This document shows, piece after piece, positions 53,706-63,778 of a stretch of DNA of 64,000 nucleotides (positions within the stretch are counted from its first letter, which is position 1; every line of letters begins with the position of its first letter). The notes below the pieces were generated by a model that did not search any database, had not been told where the DNA came from, and saw only the letters and a list, made by a program, of their open reading frames with translations. The position numbers and the translations under genes are program-made. Source of the DNA: an uncultured Muribaculaceae bacterium (GTDB lineage Bacteria; Bacteroidota; Bacteroidia; Bacteroidales; Muribaculaceae); the NCBI GenBank assembly GCA_910587425.1, contig CAJUKU010000002.1, positions 186,001 through 250,000 of the forward strand, written 5' to 3'.

Positions 53706-54977
53706 ATGCAGAACCCCGATTTTACAGAAGAAATAACACAGGCTAAAAACCGCTTCGGAATCGTCGGCAACGCACCGGCACTGATCGCCGCCGTGAGCCG
53801 CGCCATTCAGGTTGCGCCCATCGACCTCTCCGTGCTCATCACCGGCGAAAGCGGTACCGGCAAGGAGTTTTTTCCGAAAATAATCCATGCGTTCTCACCC
53901 CGCAAACATGCCAAATACATAGCCGTCAATTGCGGAGCCATACCGGAAGGAACGATCGACTCCGAACTGTTCGGTCATGAGAAAGGAGCGTTCACGGGAG
54001 CCATAGGAGCGCGCAAAGGTTACTTCGAGGAAGCCGACGGAGGCACCATATTCCTCGACGAGGTGGCAGAGCTGCCGCTCACCACACAGGCTCGACTGCT
54101 CCGTGTGCTCGAGTCCGGCGAGTTCATCAAAGTCGGCTCATCCGTGGTTCAGAAAACCAACATACGCATAGTCGCAGCCACAAACGTCAATATGCTCAAG
54201 GCTGTCGAGGAGGGGCGTTTCCGCGAGGATCTCTATTACCGCCTCTCCACAGTCAACATATCCATCCCGCCGCTGCGCGACCGCGGAGCAGACATAACAC
54301 TGCTCGCGCGCAAGTTCGCCGCCGATTTCGCCGAACGCTACCGCATGCCGCAGATCGCCCTCGACGAGTCGGCACGCTCCCTGCTCATGCGCTACCGCTG
54401 GCCGGGTAATGTCCGCCAGCTCAAGAACATCATAGAGCAGATGGCACTTTTCGATGCCGGACAGACCATCGACAGCTCCATAGTCGAGAGCTACCTTCCC
54501 GCAGGAGCGACCGTCTACACCCCGGCGATCTCCACACACCGCAATCCGCACACCTACGATGCCGACCGCGAGATCCTTTTCAGCATGATATTCCGGATGC
54601 AGAAGGAGATCGACGCACTGCGCGAGCGGCTGTCCGAGGTTCCCTCCGCTGCGATTCCGCTCGCCGAGATGCCTCCGGTCACTACCGCGGTAGCCGATAC
54701 CGCACCGGCGGGAATCACACGGTCACTCGTACGCTTCACACCTCCACAGCCGCAGCACGACATCACCACCCCCTACGAGGATCTGACACCGGGAGCGGCT
54801 GACGCCCACACTCCACCAACCGCCACATCGCGCCCCATGACCCTTGAGGACACTGAGCGCGAAACCATACGCCGCACCCTCGAAGCTAACTTCGGGCGAC
54901 GCAAGGACACAGCGCGCCAACTCAACATCTCCGAGCGCACGCTATACAGAAAAATCAAGGAATACGGTCTTGAGTGA
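53706..54977 (+). CDS. sigma-54-dependent transcription activator without receiver domain
   Basis: This 423-residue enhancer-binding protein remodels RNA polymerase carrying sigma-54. The AAA+ domain begins almost at the N-terminus (about 20-260), with Walker A GESGTGKE (47-54), the sigma-54-contacting GAFTGA loop (94-99), Walker B TIFLDEVAELP and the arginine-rich sensor region RYRWPGNVRQLKNII. A variable linker (about 270-370) precedes a Fis-type helix-turn-helix (about 385-423, RRKDTARQLNISERTLYRKI). There is no regulatory domain in front, so activity must be set by expression or partner proteins. It follows porX and tsaE on the same strand. Confidence 0.93.
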   Translation: MQNPDFTEEITQAKNRFGIVGNAPALIAAVSRAIQVAPIDLSVLITGESGTGKEFFPKIIHAFSPRKHAKYIAVNCGAIPEGTIDSELFGHEKGAFTGAIGARKGYFEEADGGTIFLDEVAELPLTTQARLLRVLESGEFIKVGSSVVQKTNIRIVAATNVNMLKAVEEGRFREDLYYRLSTVNISIPPLRDRGADITLLARKFAADFAERYRMPQIALDESARSLLMRYRWPGNVRQLKNIIEQMALFDAGQTIDSSIVESYLPAGATVYTPAISTHRNPHTYDADREILFSMIFRMQKEIDALRERLSEVPSAAIPLAEMPPVTTAVADTAPAGITRSLVRFTPPQPQHDITTPYEDLTPGAADAHTPPTATSRPMTLEDTERETIRRTLEANFGRRKDTARQLNISERTLYRKIKEYGLE

Positions 54978-54996
54978 ACCTGCCTGACGCCACCGG

Positions 54997-55962
54997 TCAC
55001 TGCTCCGGCGTCTCCTCTTTCTTATCCGACTTGTCGAAACGGTCGTAGGCATCGACTATGCGCTGCACAAGCGCATGGCGCACGATATCCTTGCGCCCGA
55101 AGTCAACACGCCCGATTCCCTCCACGCCGTCAAGAATGCGCAGAGCCTGAATCAGTCCCGATGAGGTCGAGCGTGGCAGGTCGATCTGCGTAGCATCGCC
55201 GGTCACTATCATCTTGGCATTCATACCCAGGCGGGTAAGGAACATCTTGATCTGCTGTGTGGTGGTATTCTGAGCCTCGTCGAGCACGATCACGGCATCG
55301 TTCAGGGTGCGTCCGCGCATGAACGCCAGCGGAGCTATCTGTATCACGTTCGATTCCATATACTCCTTCAGCTTCACCGGCGGAATCATATCCTCCAGAG
55401 CGTCATAGAGCGGTTGCAGATACGGATCGATCTTATCCTTCATGTCGCCCGGCAGAAAACCGAGTTTCTCACCCGCCTCCACGGCAGGGCGCGACAGGAT
55501 TATCTTGCGCACCTCCTTGTTCTTCAGCGCACGCACAGCCAAGGCTATCGCTATGTATGTCTTGCCTGTTCCGGCAGGTCCGAGAGCGAATGTGAGGTCA
55601 TTGTGAGCCACCGACTCCACCATGCGCTGCTGGTTGGCGTTGCGCGCCGAGATCGGCTTGCCGTTTATGCCGAATATTATCACGCCGTCCGAGCGCATGT
55701 CGGCAGGTTTCTGTCCGCGCACTATGTCGAGGATCACATCCTCCGTCAGCCGGTTGTACTTCTGGCAGTACTCCTCAAGCTCATGGATCTTCGCCTCAAA
55801 CTCGGCAGTCTCATCCTCGTCGCCGATAACCTTGATCACAGTACCGCGTGCCGCCACGCGCAACTTCGGGAACAGATTGCGTATCAGCTGCATGTTGCAG
55901 TTGTTCACCCCGTAGAAGCTCACGGGGTCTGCATTGTCTATTATTACTATGCGCTCTATCAT
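54997..55962 (-). CDS. PhoH-family ATPase (YbeZ-like)
   Basis: This 321-residue cytoplasmic ATPase has an N-terminal KH-like part (about 1-100), then a P-loop domain with Walker A GPAGTGKT (128-135), SRPAVEAGEKLGFLPGD, and the Walker B-type strand VIVLDEAQNTT, followed by MIVTGDATQIDLP. This is the arrangement of YbeZ/PhoH proteins, which work with the endonuclease YbeY in rRNA processing. ybeY is not seen in the window. The gene runs opposite to its neighbours and converges with the sigma-54 activator, leaving only 19 bases between the stops. Confidence 0.94.
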   Translation of the reverse strand: MIERIVIIDNADPVSFYGVNNCNMQLIRNLFPKLRVAARGTVIKVIGDEDETAEFEAKIHELEEYCQKYNRLTEDVILDIVRGQKPADMRSDGVIIFGINGKPISARNANQQRMVESVAHNDLTFALGPAGTGKTYIAIALAVRALKNKEVRKIILSRPAVEAGEKLGFLPGDMKDKIDPYLQPLYDALEDMIPPVKLKEYMESNVIQIAPLAFMRGRTLNDAVIVLDEAQNTTTQQIKMFLTRLGMNAKMIVTGDATQIDLPRSTSSGLIQALRILDGVEGIGRVDFGRKDIVRHALVQRIVDAYDRFDKSDKKEETPEQ

Positions 55963-55980
55963 TATGAAATATTAAGCGTG

Positions 55981-56012
55981 CAAAGTTAATTTTTGTTCGC
56001 CGTTTCACCAAA
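55981..56012 (-). promoter_or_regulatory. phoH promoter (TTTG-N20-TAACTTTG)
   Basis: On the minus strand TTTG (56009-56012) precedes TAACTTTG (55981-55988) at 20 bases, an exact consensus. The -7 box is 18 bases from the ATG at 55962. Confidence 0.7.
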
Positions 56013-56028
56013 TTACCGCAACTATTTG

Positions 56029-56036
56029 TATTTTTG
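56029..56036 (+). promoter_or_regulatory. -7 box (TATTTTTG) for the small gene at 56058
   Basis: TATTTTTG fits TAnnTTTG and lies 21 bases before the ATG at 56058. The -33 region is only a partial match (TTTC at 56003-56006). The phoH promoter overlaps this region on the other strand, so the two are tightly back to back. Confidence 0.45.
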
Positions 56037-56057
56037 CACTGCAAAGCAATCACTGAC

Positions 56058-56435
56058 ATGGACGAAGATATACTCAAACAGCTATCCAAGGATCCCGACG
56101 GGCTTCTCACCTACGAATACATCGCCAACCACATCGGGGAGTGCGATGACTCGATGGACGCCCTCGTGCAGAACATGATCAACGTTGACGCCAGCGGACA
56201 ATTCACCGTCAGCGCCGCGCGCTACCTCAACGCCATCAATCCCGAGGCATACGCTCAGCAGATCTCACGCCTCATCGCCGCGGCTATCGAGAAAGACCGC
56301 GAGCGCCGCTATATCGGCGAGTTGCTGCAGAGCATCTGGGGCGACGACTACGCCACACGTGTCGACGAGCTGAACGCCACCGACGACAATTTCCGCCGCA
56401 TCTACAAGCGTCTATACCCCGCCGCCGGACTCTGA
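56058..56435 (+). CDS. small conserved-looking cytoplasmic protein of unknown function
   Basis: This 125-residue, acidic, mostly helical protein has no signal peptide or membrane helix. I do not recognise a family. Its N-terminal half (LTYEYIANHIGECDDSMDALVQNMINVDASGQF) has a helix-turn-helix-like arrangement, and the middle (QQISRLIAAAIEKDRERRYIGELLQSIWGDDY) is strongly amphipathic. The start at 56058 is set by the promoter; a TTG at 56034 lies inside the -7 box. The next gene, a cyclophilin, follows after 12 bases, so the two may be co-transcribed. Confidence 0.75.
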   Translation: MDEDILKQLSKDPDGLLTYEYIANHIGECDDSMDALVQNMINVDASGQFTVSAARYLNAINPEAYAQQISRLIAAAIEKDRERRYIGELLQSIWGDDYATRVDELNATDDNFRRIYKRLYPAAGL

Positions 56436-56447
56436 ACAACGACAGAA

Positions 56448-57302
56448 ATGAACATCATCAGCATCATAACAGCCGCGGCAATCACCGCCGTGGCAGCATT
56501 GACAACAGCCACAGCTATGAACGACAATAACAACGCGACAACACAGAACGAGCTCTCCGACGTGCGGGTACTCATGCACACCACCGAGGGCGACGTCACT
56601 CTCCTGCTTTACGGCGACACTCCCGCCCATACACGCAACTTTGTTCGCCTCGCCTCCGAAGGATTCTACGACGGGCTGCTGTTCCACCGCGTCATCAACG
56701 AGTTCATGGTTCAGGGTGGCGACCCTGATTCACGCAACGCCGAGGCGGCCAAGATGCTTGGCGGTGGCGACCTCGACTACAAGATCGATGCCGAATTTGT
56801 CTACCCGCGCCACTTCCACAAGCGCGGAGCACTCGCTGCCGCACGCGAGGGCGATATGGTCAACCCCGCCAAACAGTCGAGCGCGTCGCAGTTCTACATC
56901 GTCACCGGCAAGACATTCACACCTGAGCAGATCGACCAGCTCAACGCCCGGCGCCTCATGGAGCAGAAAAAGGCGATATTCAACAGCCTCGCCGCCGAGC
57001 AGCGCGACACCATAATGGCTATGCGCCGATCACGCGACCAGGCAGGTCTGCAGGCACTCCAGGACGAGCTTGTGAAGATCACCGAGCAGCGTGCCGCCGA
57101 AGCACCCGACACGCTCACCGCCGAGCAGCGCCAGGCATACACAACCGTCGGCGGCGCCCCGCATCTCGACGGATCATACACTGTCTACGGCGAGGTAATC
57201 GACGGCATGGACACGATCGACCGCATACAGAAAGTGGAGACCGACGCCAACGACCGTCCTGTCGCCGACGTGCGCATCATCTCCATGGAGATCCTTCAGT
57301 GA
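56448..57302 (+). CDS. periplasmic peptidyl-prolyl cis-trans isomerase, cyclophilin type
   Basis: This 284-residue exported foldase has a signal peptide (about 1-23). Its cyclophilin domain is recognisable by HTRNFVRLASEGFYDGLLFHRVINEFMVQGGDPD (catalytic Phe-His-Arg and Gln), ARQ-region counterpart AAAREGDMVNPAKQSSASQFYIVTG, and GSYTVYGEVIDGMDTIDRIQ near the C-terminus. Compared with minimal cyclophilins it carries a helical insert of about 70 residues (about 165-225, rich in Arg, Glu and Gln) before the last strands. The insert is seen in other Bacteroidota cyclophilins as far as I recall. It probably assists folding of envelope proteins. Confidence 0.93.
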   Translation: MNIISIITAAAITAVAALTTATAMNDNNNATTQNELSDVRVLMHTTEGDVTLLLYGDTPAHTRNFVRLASEGFYDGLLFHRVINEFMVQGGDPDSRNAEAAKMLGGGDLDYKIDAEFVYPRHFHKRGALAAAREGDMVNPAKQSSASQFYIVTGKTFTPEQIDQLNARRLMEQKKAIFNSLAAEQRDTIMAMRRSRDQAGLQALQDELVKITEQRAAEAPDTLTAEQRQAYTTVGGAPHLDGSYTVYGEVIDGMDTIDRIQKVETDANDRPVADVRIISMEILQ

Positions 57303-57397
57303 TCCCGCACCCCACCGCAACCTGCGGCGACGGCAGTCCACACACCGCCATCAGGCGGGCTGACGCATTCTTTCCTTCTGTTGTAAAGCGCATACCT

Positions 57398-58633
57398 ATG
57401 ATCGAATATAACACCTTTGCTCTTCCTAACGGACTCCGTTTCATCCATCATCATGACCCGCAGTCGGCTATGGTGGCTATGGATGTGCTCTACAATGTCG
57501 GCGCACGCGACGAGAATCCCGACATGACCGGACTCGCCCACCTGTTCGAACACCTGATGTTCGGCGGTTCGGCAAACATCCCCGACTTCGACCGTCAGCT
57601 CGAGCTCGCCGGAGGGTGGAGCAACGCCTGGACATCCAACGATTTCACCAACTTCTACTCTCTCCTCCCCGCCGGCAATGCCGAGACAGCATTCTGGCTC
57701 GAGAGCGACCGCATGCTCTCTCTCGCATTCTCCCGCCGCGCGCTCGACACACAGCGACGCGTCGTCATCGAGGAGTTCAAACAGACATGCCTCAACCAGC
57801 CTTACGGCGACATGTCACATCATCTCCGCGCCCTGCTCTACCGCGTGCATCCCTACCGCTGGCCTACGATCGGACTCACGCCGGAACATATCAAGCGTGT
57901 GCGCCTCGACGACATCAAGAGCTTCTTCTACTCCCATTATGCCCCCGACAATGCCGTTGTAGCCGTGGCGGGCAACATCACCCTCGACCGCACCCGCGAG
58001 CTCGCCGAGCGCTGGTTTGCCGAGATACCCTCGCGCGACATTAAGCCACGTGTCCTGCCTGTGGAGCCACCAATTGAAGCACCACGCGCACTCGAGGTGA
58101 AAGGACGCGTACCCGTGCCGGCTATCACCATCGCCTACCCTATGGGACCGCGGGGCGCAGAGCATTATGAAGCCGCCGACATACTCACCGATATACTCGC
58201 CTCCGGACGCTCCTCACGCATTCAGACAGAGCTGCTCCGGCAATACCCCGTATTCACCGAAGCCGACGCCTCAATCATCGGCAGCGAGGATCCCGGAGCA
58301 CTCACCATAGCATGCCGCCTGCGCAGCGATTCCCGGCGCGTAATCAACCGTGCGCTCGCCATACTCAATGACAAGATAGGCGAGCTCATCACCGACGGCG
58401 TGACGGAGCATGAGCTCACACGCGCCGTCAACAAATTCGAGAGCCGCACACGCTATGCCCATATCGGTGTGCTCCAGAAAGCGCAATCGCTCGCAAGCGC
58501 CCTGCTGTGCGGCTACGACATCAACTCCATCCTCCCCCTCTACCGCAACCTCACGGTCAGCGACATCAACCGCGCCATAAGCGCAATCATACGCCCCGAA
58601 GCCTCCGCCACCCTCATCTACCGCCCCGCCTGA
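57398..58633 (+). CDS. M16-family zinc metallopeptidase
   Basis: This 411-residue peptidase of the pitrilysin/insulinase group has the inverted zinc motif HLFEH at residues 48-52 and the downstream Glu region (VVIEEFKQTCLNQPYGD) that completes the site. The second M16 half-domain (about 190-411) lacks a zinc motif, as is normal for the inactive half. The length fits single-chain M16B enzymes. I start at the ATG at 57398, because earlier in-frame starts give a Pro/Thr-rich stretch unlike the family. There is no signal peptide, so it is probably cytoplasmic. It is 95 bases after the cyclophilin. Confidence 0.92.
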   Translation: MIEYNTFALPNGLRFIHHHDPQSAMVAMDVLYNVGARDENPDMTGLAHLFEHLMFGGSANIPDFDRQLELAGGWSNAWTSNDFTNFYSLLPAGNAETAFWLESDRMLSLAFSRRALDTQRRVVIEEFKQTCLNQPYGDMSHHLRALLYRVHPYRWPTIGLTPEHIKRVRLDDIKSFFYSHYAPDNAVVAVAGNITLDRTRELAERWFAEIPSRDIKPRVLPVEPPIEAPRALEVKGRVPVPAITIAYPMGPRGAEHYEAADILTDILASGRSSRIQTELLRQYPVFTEADASIIGSEDPGALTIACRLRSDSRRVINRALAILNDKIGELITDGVTEHELTRAVNKFESRTRYAHIGVLQKAQSLASALLCGYDINSILPLYRNLTVSDINRAISAIIRPEASATLIYRPA

Positions 58634-58697
58634 TCTATTAGTCTTATCCGCCCTATTTGCCTTATCCCTCTTGATATCACCCGCCCCCAATCCATAT

Positions 58698-58729
58698 TTT
58701 GTGTTTTTTCACAACTTTTTGTAACTTTG
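58698..58729 (+). promoter_or_regulatory. promoter of the propeller/caspase cluster (TTTG-N20-TAACTTTG)
   Basis: TTTG (58698-58701) precedes TAACTTTG (58722-58729) at 20 bases, an exact match to the Bacteroidota consensus. The leader before the ATG at 58784 is about 48 bases. It probably drives at least the genes to 64000. Confidence 0.72.
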
Positions 58730-58783
58730 CAGCCGGAAACATTATCACACACGTAACACAGGGAAAACCATATACACACCCCT

Positions 58784-60865
58784 ATGAAGCTCTTCAAGTT
58801 ACTCTTCGCGACATCGATAGTATGCTCAAACATCGCCGCAGCACAGACGGCACCGAGCAACATCCACACCGACAAAAACCTCTTCTACCGCCAGCCGGTA
58901 GCGCCTGAGAATGTCGACAACTATCTGTACTCCATGTTTTTCAGCAATGACCGCAAGATCTACAATCTCAAAGGCTTCGTCATCGCTGAGACATCCGCGC
59001 CCGTACGCGACATAAAGGTCAATCCCGCCGGACACTCCGTCGCCGCACTCCTCGGAGGCAAGAAACCGCAGGTAGCCGTGTTCGACCTCAACCGCGAGAA
59101 GCGCAAGATCGGCGAGATCAAGCCCGGAAAAGAGGGCATGACATCAGCCGACGCCATCGCCTATACCTCCGATGCCCGCCAGCTCGCCATTGCCGACGGC
59201 AGCACACTCCGCTTCTACGACGCACGCACACTCAAACCGCGCTCCACCGTCACACTCACCGGTGCAGCCACCCTGCTCACCGCCAACCCCGCCGGCGAAC
59301 ATATCGCCGCAGCCCATGGCAACACAATCGACATCGTCGTGCCCGAGAGCGGAACCGTAGTACGCACACTCACACTCGCCTCCCCCGTGCGCGCCATGCG
59401 CTTTGACAATGCCGGCAACCGCTTCGGAGTGCTCACCACCGACGGCGCGCTCTGCCTCTTCGACGGCCACGATTTCGGAGCCACCGCCACTACACCGGTA
59501 GCATCCACAGCCACGGCACTCTCATTCCACCCCGACGGCAAATATGTAGCCGTGGCATCAGCCGGCAACCGCATAACATTCCTCAACCTCATCGACTCCA
59601 CCGACTCCCTCACACTCTCCGACCCCGAGGGACATATCACCGACGCCCGCTTCATCCGCGACGGCAAGCTCACCGACTTCATAGCCTACACAGCACCCGC
59701 ATCGCTGAAATACAAACGTATCGTGGGCTTCACCCCCAACTTCACGAAGCTTCTGGAGGATGAGCTGAACGCCCGTATGCTCGAATGGACCAAGATGCGC
59801 CCGATGGAGACCGAGGAGGACTATGCCCTCCGCGTCAACGACGAGACTAAGGAGCGGCAGAAGAAACTGTTCGCCAACGAAATCGCCACATCGCTTGCCG
59901 GCGACCTCGTCAACCATGCTGACGTGACACTCGGAGGCTACAACCCCGAGACCAACATGCTCACCCTCAACATCGGCGGCTTCCAGCAGGTCTACCTGAC
60001 AATGTCGGCTGACGAGGCTACGCAGTTCGGTGACGGCACAGGACTCGAATTCCGCAACGCCGTCTACGGTATCACCCCCGACGACACCTTCGAGCTTATC
60101 TACGCCGACGTCTACAATCCCGCCACCGGTCAGACATACACATTCAACAATCTTGACCGCCAGAGCCTCGACTTCCTCGCCACCGACGATTCATTCATCT
60201 CGCTCGACCTCATCAAGCAGTCGTCACGCGAGGACGCACGCCTACAGGACATAAAGGACGACATCATCGAGCAGGCACGTGCCGGCAGCTCCATTTCCGA
60301 GCACACCCACATCGAGGCAAGCGCCGAGATCGTGCCCTCCTACGACGCATCCGGACGCCGCATCAACAACTACAAGGTCGACTTCACCTATACCGTCGAT
60401 CCCGACTTCTCCGGTAAGGAAGACTTCGCACCCGGCAAGTACCTCATCACCGAGTCGCCCGCAGCCGAATCGCTCCTCGCGCTCGTCTGCCGCGCATTCG
60501 CCACCGATTTCGCCGGATATGTCAAACCGGGACGCCGCCTGAACATCACCATGACCGGAACCGCCGATGCAATGCCGATCAACCGGTCGATACCCTACGA
60601 CGGCTCGCTCGGCGAGTTTGATGCCGAGCCGTGCCGCATCGACGGCGATCTCTCCTCCGTAAGCGTCAGCTCCGCCGAGGGTATCCGCACCAACGAGCAG
60701 CTTGCGTTCATGCGTGCACAGGGCGTGCGCGACAACCTGCAGAAAGGGATCCCCGCACTCGCCGACATGGACGTGACCTACAACTACGGCATCGAGGTGA
60801 GCCGCGAGAAAGGTGGCGCACACCGCCGCATCAACGTTTCGTTCGTGTTTGTCGACGCATTCTGA
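58784..60865 (+). CDS. exported beta-propeller protein with OmpA-like C-terminus
   Basis: This 693-residue protein has a signal peptide (about 1-20, ending AAA-Q) and an N-terminal WD40-like propeller (about 60-310). Its blades repeat the pattern of a spaced Asp-Gly and short strands (VRAMRFDNAGNRFGVL, ATALSFHPDGKYVAVAS). A linker (about 325-380) and a beta-rich part follow, and a C-terminal segment (about 640-690, NEQLAFMRAQGVRDNLQKGI) resembles a degenerate OmpA-like peptidoglycan-binding domain. It is the first gene of the cluster with the caspase-fold protein. The architecture suggests an envelope-anchored scaffold; I know of no named function. Confidence 0.8.
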   Translation: MKLFKLLFATSIVCSNIAAAQTAPSNIHTDKNLFYRQPVAPENVDNYLYSMFFSNDRKIYNLKGFVIAETSAPVRDIKVNPAGHSVAALLGGKKPQVAVFDLNREKRKIGEIKPGKEGMTSADAIAYTSDARQLAIADGSTLRFYDARTLKPRSTVTLTGAATLLTANPAGEHIAAAHGNTIDIVVPESGTVVRTLTLASPVRAMRFDNAGNRFGVLTTDGALCLFDGHDFGATATTPVASTATALSFHPDGKYVAVASAGNRITFLNLIDSTDSLTLSDPEGHITDARFIRDGKLTDFIAYTAPASLKYKRIVGFTPNFTKLLEDELNARMLEWTKMRPMETEEDYALRVNDETKERQKKLFANEIATSLAGDLVNHADVTLGGYNPETNMLTLNIGGFQQVYLTMSADEATQFGDGTGLEFRNAVYGITPDDTFELIYADVYNPATGQTYTFNNLDRQSLDFLATDDSFISLDLIKQSSREDARLQDIKDDIIEQARAGSSISEHTHIEASAEIVPSYDASGRRINNYKVDFTYTVDPDFSGKEDFAPGKYLITESPAAESLLALVCRAFATDFAGYVKPGRRLNITMTGTADAMPINRSIPYDGSLGEFDAEPCRIDGDLSSVSVSSAEGIRTNEQLAFMRAQGVRDNLQKGIPALADMDVTYNYGIEVSREKGGAHRRINVSFVFVDAF

Positions 60866-60897
60866 CGACTCCCCTCCAACACACATCGTAATCCTTA

Positions 60898-62854
60898 ATG
60901 ACACACTCTATCAACGACATCCTGCGCCGACTGATCATCGGCATGGCAATACTCGCCTCCACCGCCGCCGTCTCCGCACAGACACCCGACGGCGCCCTCA
61001 GTCAGGCTGAGGCACACCTCGCGGCTTTCCGCCGCATGGCTGCCGCGGGCGAACCCGACGGAGCCGCCTACGGCGAACTGCGCCAGGCTTACGCCGGATA
61101 TGCCGAGGCGATTCCGCAACGAATCGCCCGGCACCCCCGCCCATGCCGCCGCCAAGACCGCCCTCAAGGAGATTTTCCCCATGCTGCGCCGCGGCGCTTA
61201 CTTCTACGCACAGGCTAACGACCAGGCGATGGTGCTCCGCTATGCCGCCGACTATGTCGACCTCTCGCTGCTCCCCGGCATGGGCGACGAGCGGCTGCAG
61301 GAGACACCCGGCTACCCCGTGCTCGCCAATCTCGCCGCAACCAACATCTTCAACCGTGGCGACTACCAGAACGCCATACTCTACTTCCAGGCATACCTCT
61401 CGTCGGGCGACACGCAGAACCGCGAACTCGCCTTCGAGGGACTGTCACGCAGCTACTACGAGCTGCGCAACTACGAGAACGCAGCCTACATCGCCACACA
61501 AGGCGCAGCCGCATATCCACAGAACTGGAACATGCTCGTGATCGGCATCGAGTCGTGCGGCAAGACCGGAGCCGACGCCAAGATGGAGCCGCTGCTCGCA
61601 TCAGCGCTCAAACTGCAGCCGGGGCACAAGGGACTCATGGAGTACCAGGGCAAGATGTTCGAGCGCATGAAGCGCTACGGCGAGGCTGCCGACGTGTTCT
61701 CCAAGCTCTACGCCGCCAACCAGTCGAGCCTCGACTTCGCCTGTCACTACGCGTTCGACAGCTACAACGCTGCGATCGCACTCCGCCGCGCCAATCCAGC
61801 CGACACCACGGCGACACCGCTGTTCGAGCGCGCCATACCGCTGCTTAAGGATATACTCGACAACTCACCCTACGCCGTCAACGTGGCTCATGCGCTCGCC
61901 GTCTGCTACAGCATGACCGGCGACGCCGACCGTCTCGCCGACGCCAACGCCACGCTCACCGCACTGCGCGTCCCCGCCGTGACCGGCAACACCGTTCCGG
62001 CTGCCGAGACACAGTATATGCCCACAGCCAACTTCGAACCGCTGCCGGAGGCTACAGCCGCTGCCGACGTGCCACTCTCCGACGTCGACATCAATATCCC
62101 CGCCGCGCAGACCGCACGTCCCAACACCTACGTGGTCATAATCGGCAACGAGAACTACAAATACTTCTCCGACGTGGCGTTTGCCAAACGCGACGGCGCC
62201 ACATTCGCCGAATATTGCCGCACCGCCCTCGGAATCCCCGCCGACAACATCCGCGAGCGCTACGACGCCACTCTCACCGAGATCCGCGAGCCGCTGCGCT
62301 ACCTCGCCGAGAAAACCAAGATGAACCCCGGCGAGCTCGACATTATATTCTACTACGCCGGTCATGGCGTGCCTGATGTAGCTACCGGAACCGCCCACCT
62401 GCTCCCCACCGATGCCTCGGGCACCGACTTCGAGAGCTGCGTGAACCTCGACGCCCTCTATGCGCAGCTCGACGAGATGCCGGCGCGCAACGTCACCGTG
62501 TTTCTCGACGCATGCTTCAGCGGCGCCACACGAGGCAACGAGATGCTCTTCGCCGAGCGATTCGTGGAGTATGAGGTTGAGGATGTCACCGCACGCGGCA
62601 ACACCGTGGTGTTCAGCGCCACCACCGGCAAGCAGACCGCCATGGCTTACGATGAGCAGAGCCACGGTTTCTTCACCTACTTCCTCCTCAAGAACCTGCA
62701 GGAATCAGCCGGAGTGATCACACTCGGCGAACTCAGCCGCCGCCTCACGAAAGAGGTCGACAACAAGGCTTACGACAAGAAGAACAAGCATCAGACCCCG
62801 ACGGTCAACGCCTCAGCCTCGCTCGGCGACACCTGGCGTACCCGCACGCTCTGA
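60898..62854 (+). pseudogene. caspase-fold (C14-like) TPR protein interrupted by a one-base frameshift
   Basis: The signal peptide and N-terminus (from 60898, ILRRLIIGMAILASTAAVSAQ) lie in one frame, and the remaining 580 or so residues in the next. Removing one C of the CC at 61114-61115 joins them smoothly as AEAIRNESPGTPAHA. The restored protein of about 650 residues has TPR repeats (about 100-330) and a C-terminal caspase domain with the His of FYYAGHGV and the Cys of FLDACFSGA, the expected catalytic dyad. Either the gene is recently broken or switching, or the assembly has an indel here. It is 32 bases after the propeller gene. An intact cytosolic protein from the ATG at 61100 is less likely. 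Confidence 0.85.
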
Positions 62855-62903
62855 TCGCACACTATCACATGCAATTCATCACTCAAATAAACACAGATAG
62901 AAT

Positions 62904-63773
62904 ATGAAAAAACTCATCGCAGCTCTCATCTTCGCACTCACGGTAGGCACTGCTATGGCGCAGACAGCCACCGAACAGAAGAGCGCGACAACAAAAGTGA
63001 TCACCGGTGCCGTTATCGACAAGAACGGCAATCCCCTCCCCGGAGCTATCGTAAGCGCCACCGGAGGAGCGGAGACAGTCACCGCCGATGCCGACGGCAC
63101 ATTCACCATCGAGGTGCCCATCTGGCTCAAGAGCCTCACCGCATCCTATCCCGGTCTCGGTGAGACAAAAATGAAGACCAACGCCCTCAACCAGATGATC
63201 TTCACCCTCAAGTCACGCAAGCGCACCCACGGCTTCATCAACCTCGTAGGGCAGTACCGCACGCAGATCAGCTCCGGTCTCCCGGTTCCCGCACAGGGTG
63301 AGTTCGGTATCATGGGCGGCGCCTACCGCTCATGGGGTGGTTATGTCAAGGTTGTGATCCGCTGTGTCGGAGGAGGAATCAAAGATCCGGATTATTTTCA
63401 TTATGAAGATGAGGAGCGTTTCGATGTTCTACCAACCACTACTTTCGGTGTAATCAAGCGTCTCTCCAACAAATTCGCCGTATTCCTCGGCGGAGGTGTA
63501 GGCTTCGACTTCGGAGGCGATGCCTATGGGATATGCGATGGCTATGATTACAAATACGATCCTGTGACAGATGACTACACAGAAGTGAAGGATCACGACC
63601 CACATTATCGCTATGCAACGCAGTCTGTCACCGGCGTAGCTGAGGTCGGCGGACTCTTCAGGATCTCCAACAAGCTGAATGTCACCGCCGGTGTTTCCTA
63701 CATCATGCATGGCTGTGAGGTGAACAACAACGGTAACCTCGGCATATTCCTCGGTTTCGGTCTCAATCTCTGA
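62904..63773 (+). CDS. exported CnaB-domain protein with predicted outer-membrane barrel
   Basis: This 289-residue protein has a signal peptide (about 1-19), a carboxypeptidase-regulatory/CnaB-like beta-sandwich (about 35-105, VITGAVIDKNGNPLPGAIVSA and DADGTFTIEVP), and a C-terminal part of alternating strands (about 110-289) ending in LGIFLGFGLNL. The ending suggests a small outer-membrane beta-barrel. The sequence at about 150-215 (YFHYEDEERFD, YDYKYDPVTDDYTEVKDHD) is rich in Tyr and Asp and is probably a loop. It sits in the propeller/caspase cluster. It could anchor or export partners; no family function is known to me. Confidence 0.78.
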   Translation: MKKLIAALIFALTVGTAMAQTATEQKSATTKVITGAVIDKNGNPLPGAIVSATGGAETVTADADGTFTIEVPIWLKSLTASYPGLGETKMKTNALNQMIFTLKSRKRTHGFINLVGQYRTQISSGLPVPAQGEFGIMGGAYRSWGGYVKVVIRCVGGGIKDPDYFHYEDEERFDVLPTTTFGVIKRLSNKFAVFLGGGVGFDFGGDAYGICDGYDYKYDPVTDDYTEVKDHDPHYRYATQSVTGVAEVGGLFRISNKLNVTAGVSYIMHGCEVNNNGNLGIFLGFGLNL

Positions 63774-63778
63774 TACCG

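Noticed and set aside
54978..54996. Bidirectional terminator between the convergent sigma-54 activator and phoH genes
   Set aside because: Only 19 bases, with no convincing stem or T-run.
61100..62854. Intact caspase-like gene starting at the ATG at 61100
   Set aside because: The region just upstream encodes a perfect signal peptide and matching N-terminus in the neighbouring frame, and removing a single C joins them. The ATG is more likely internal.
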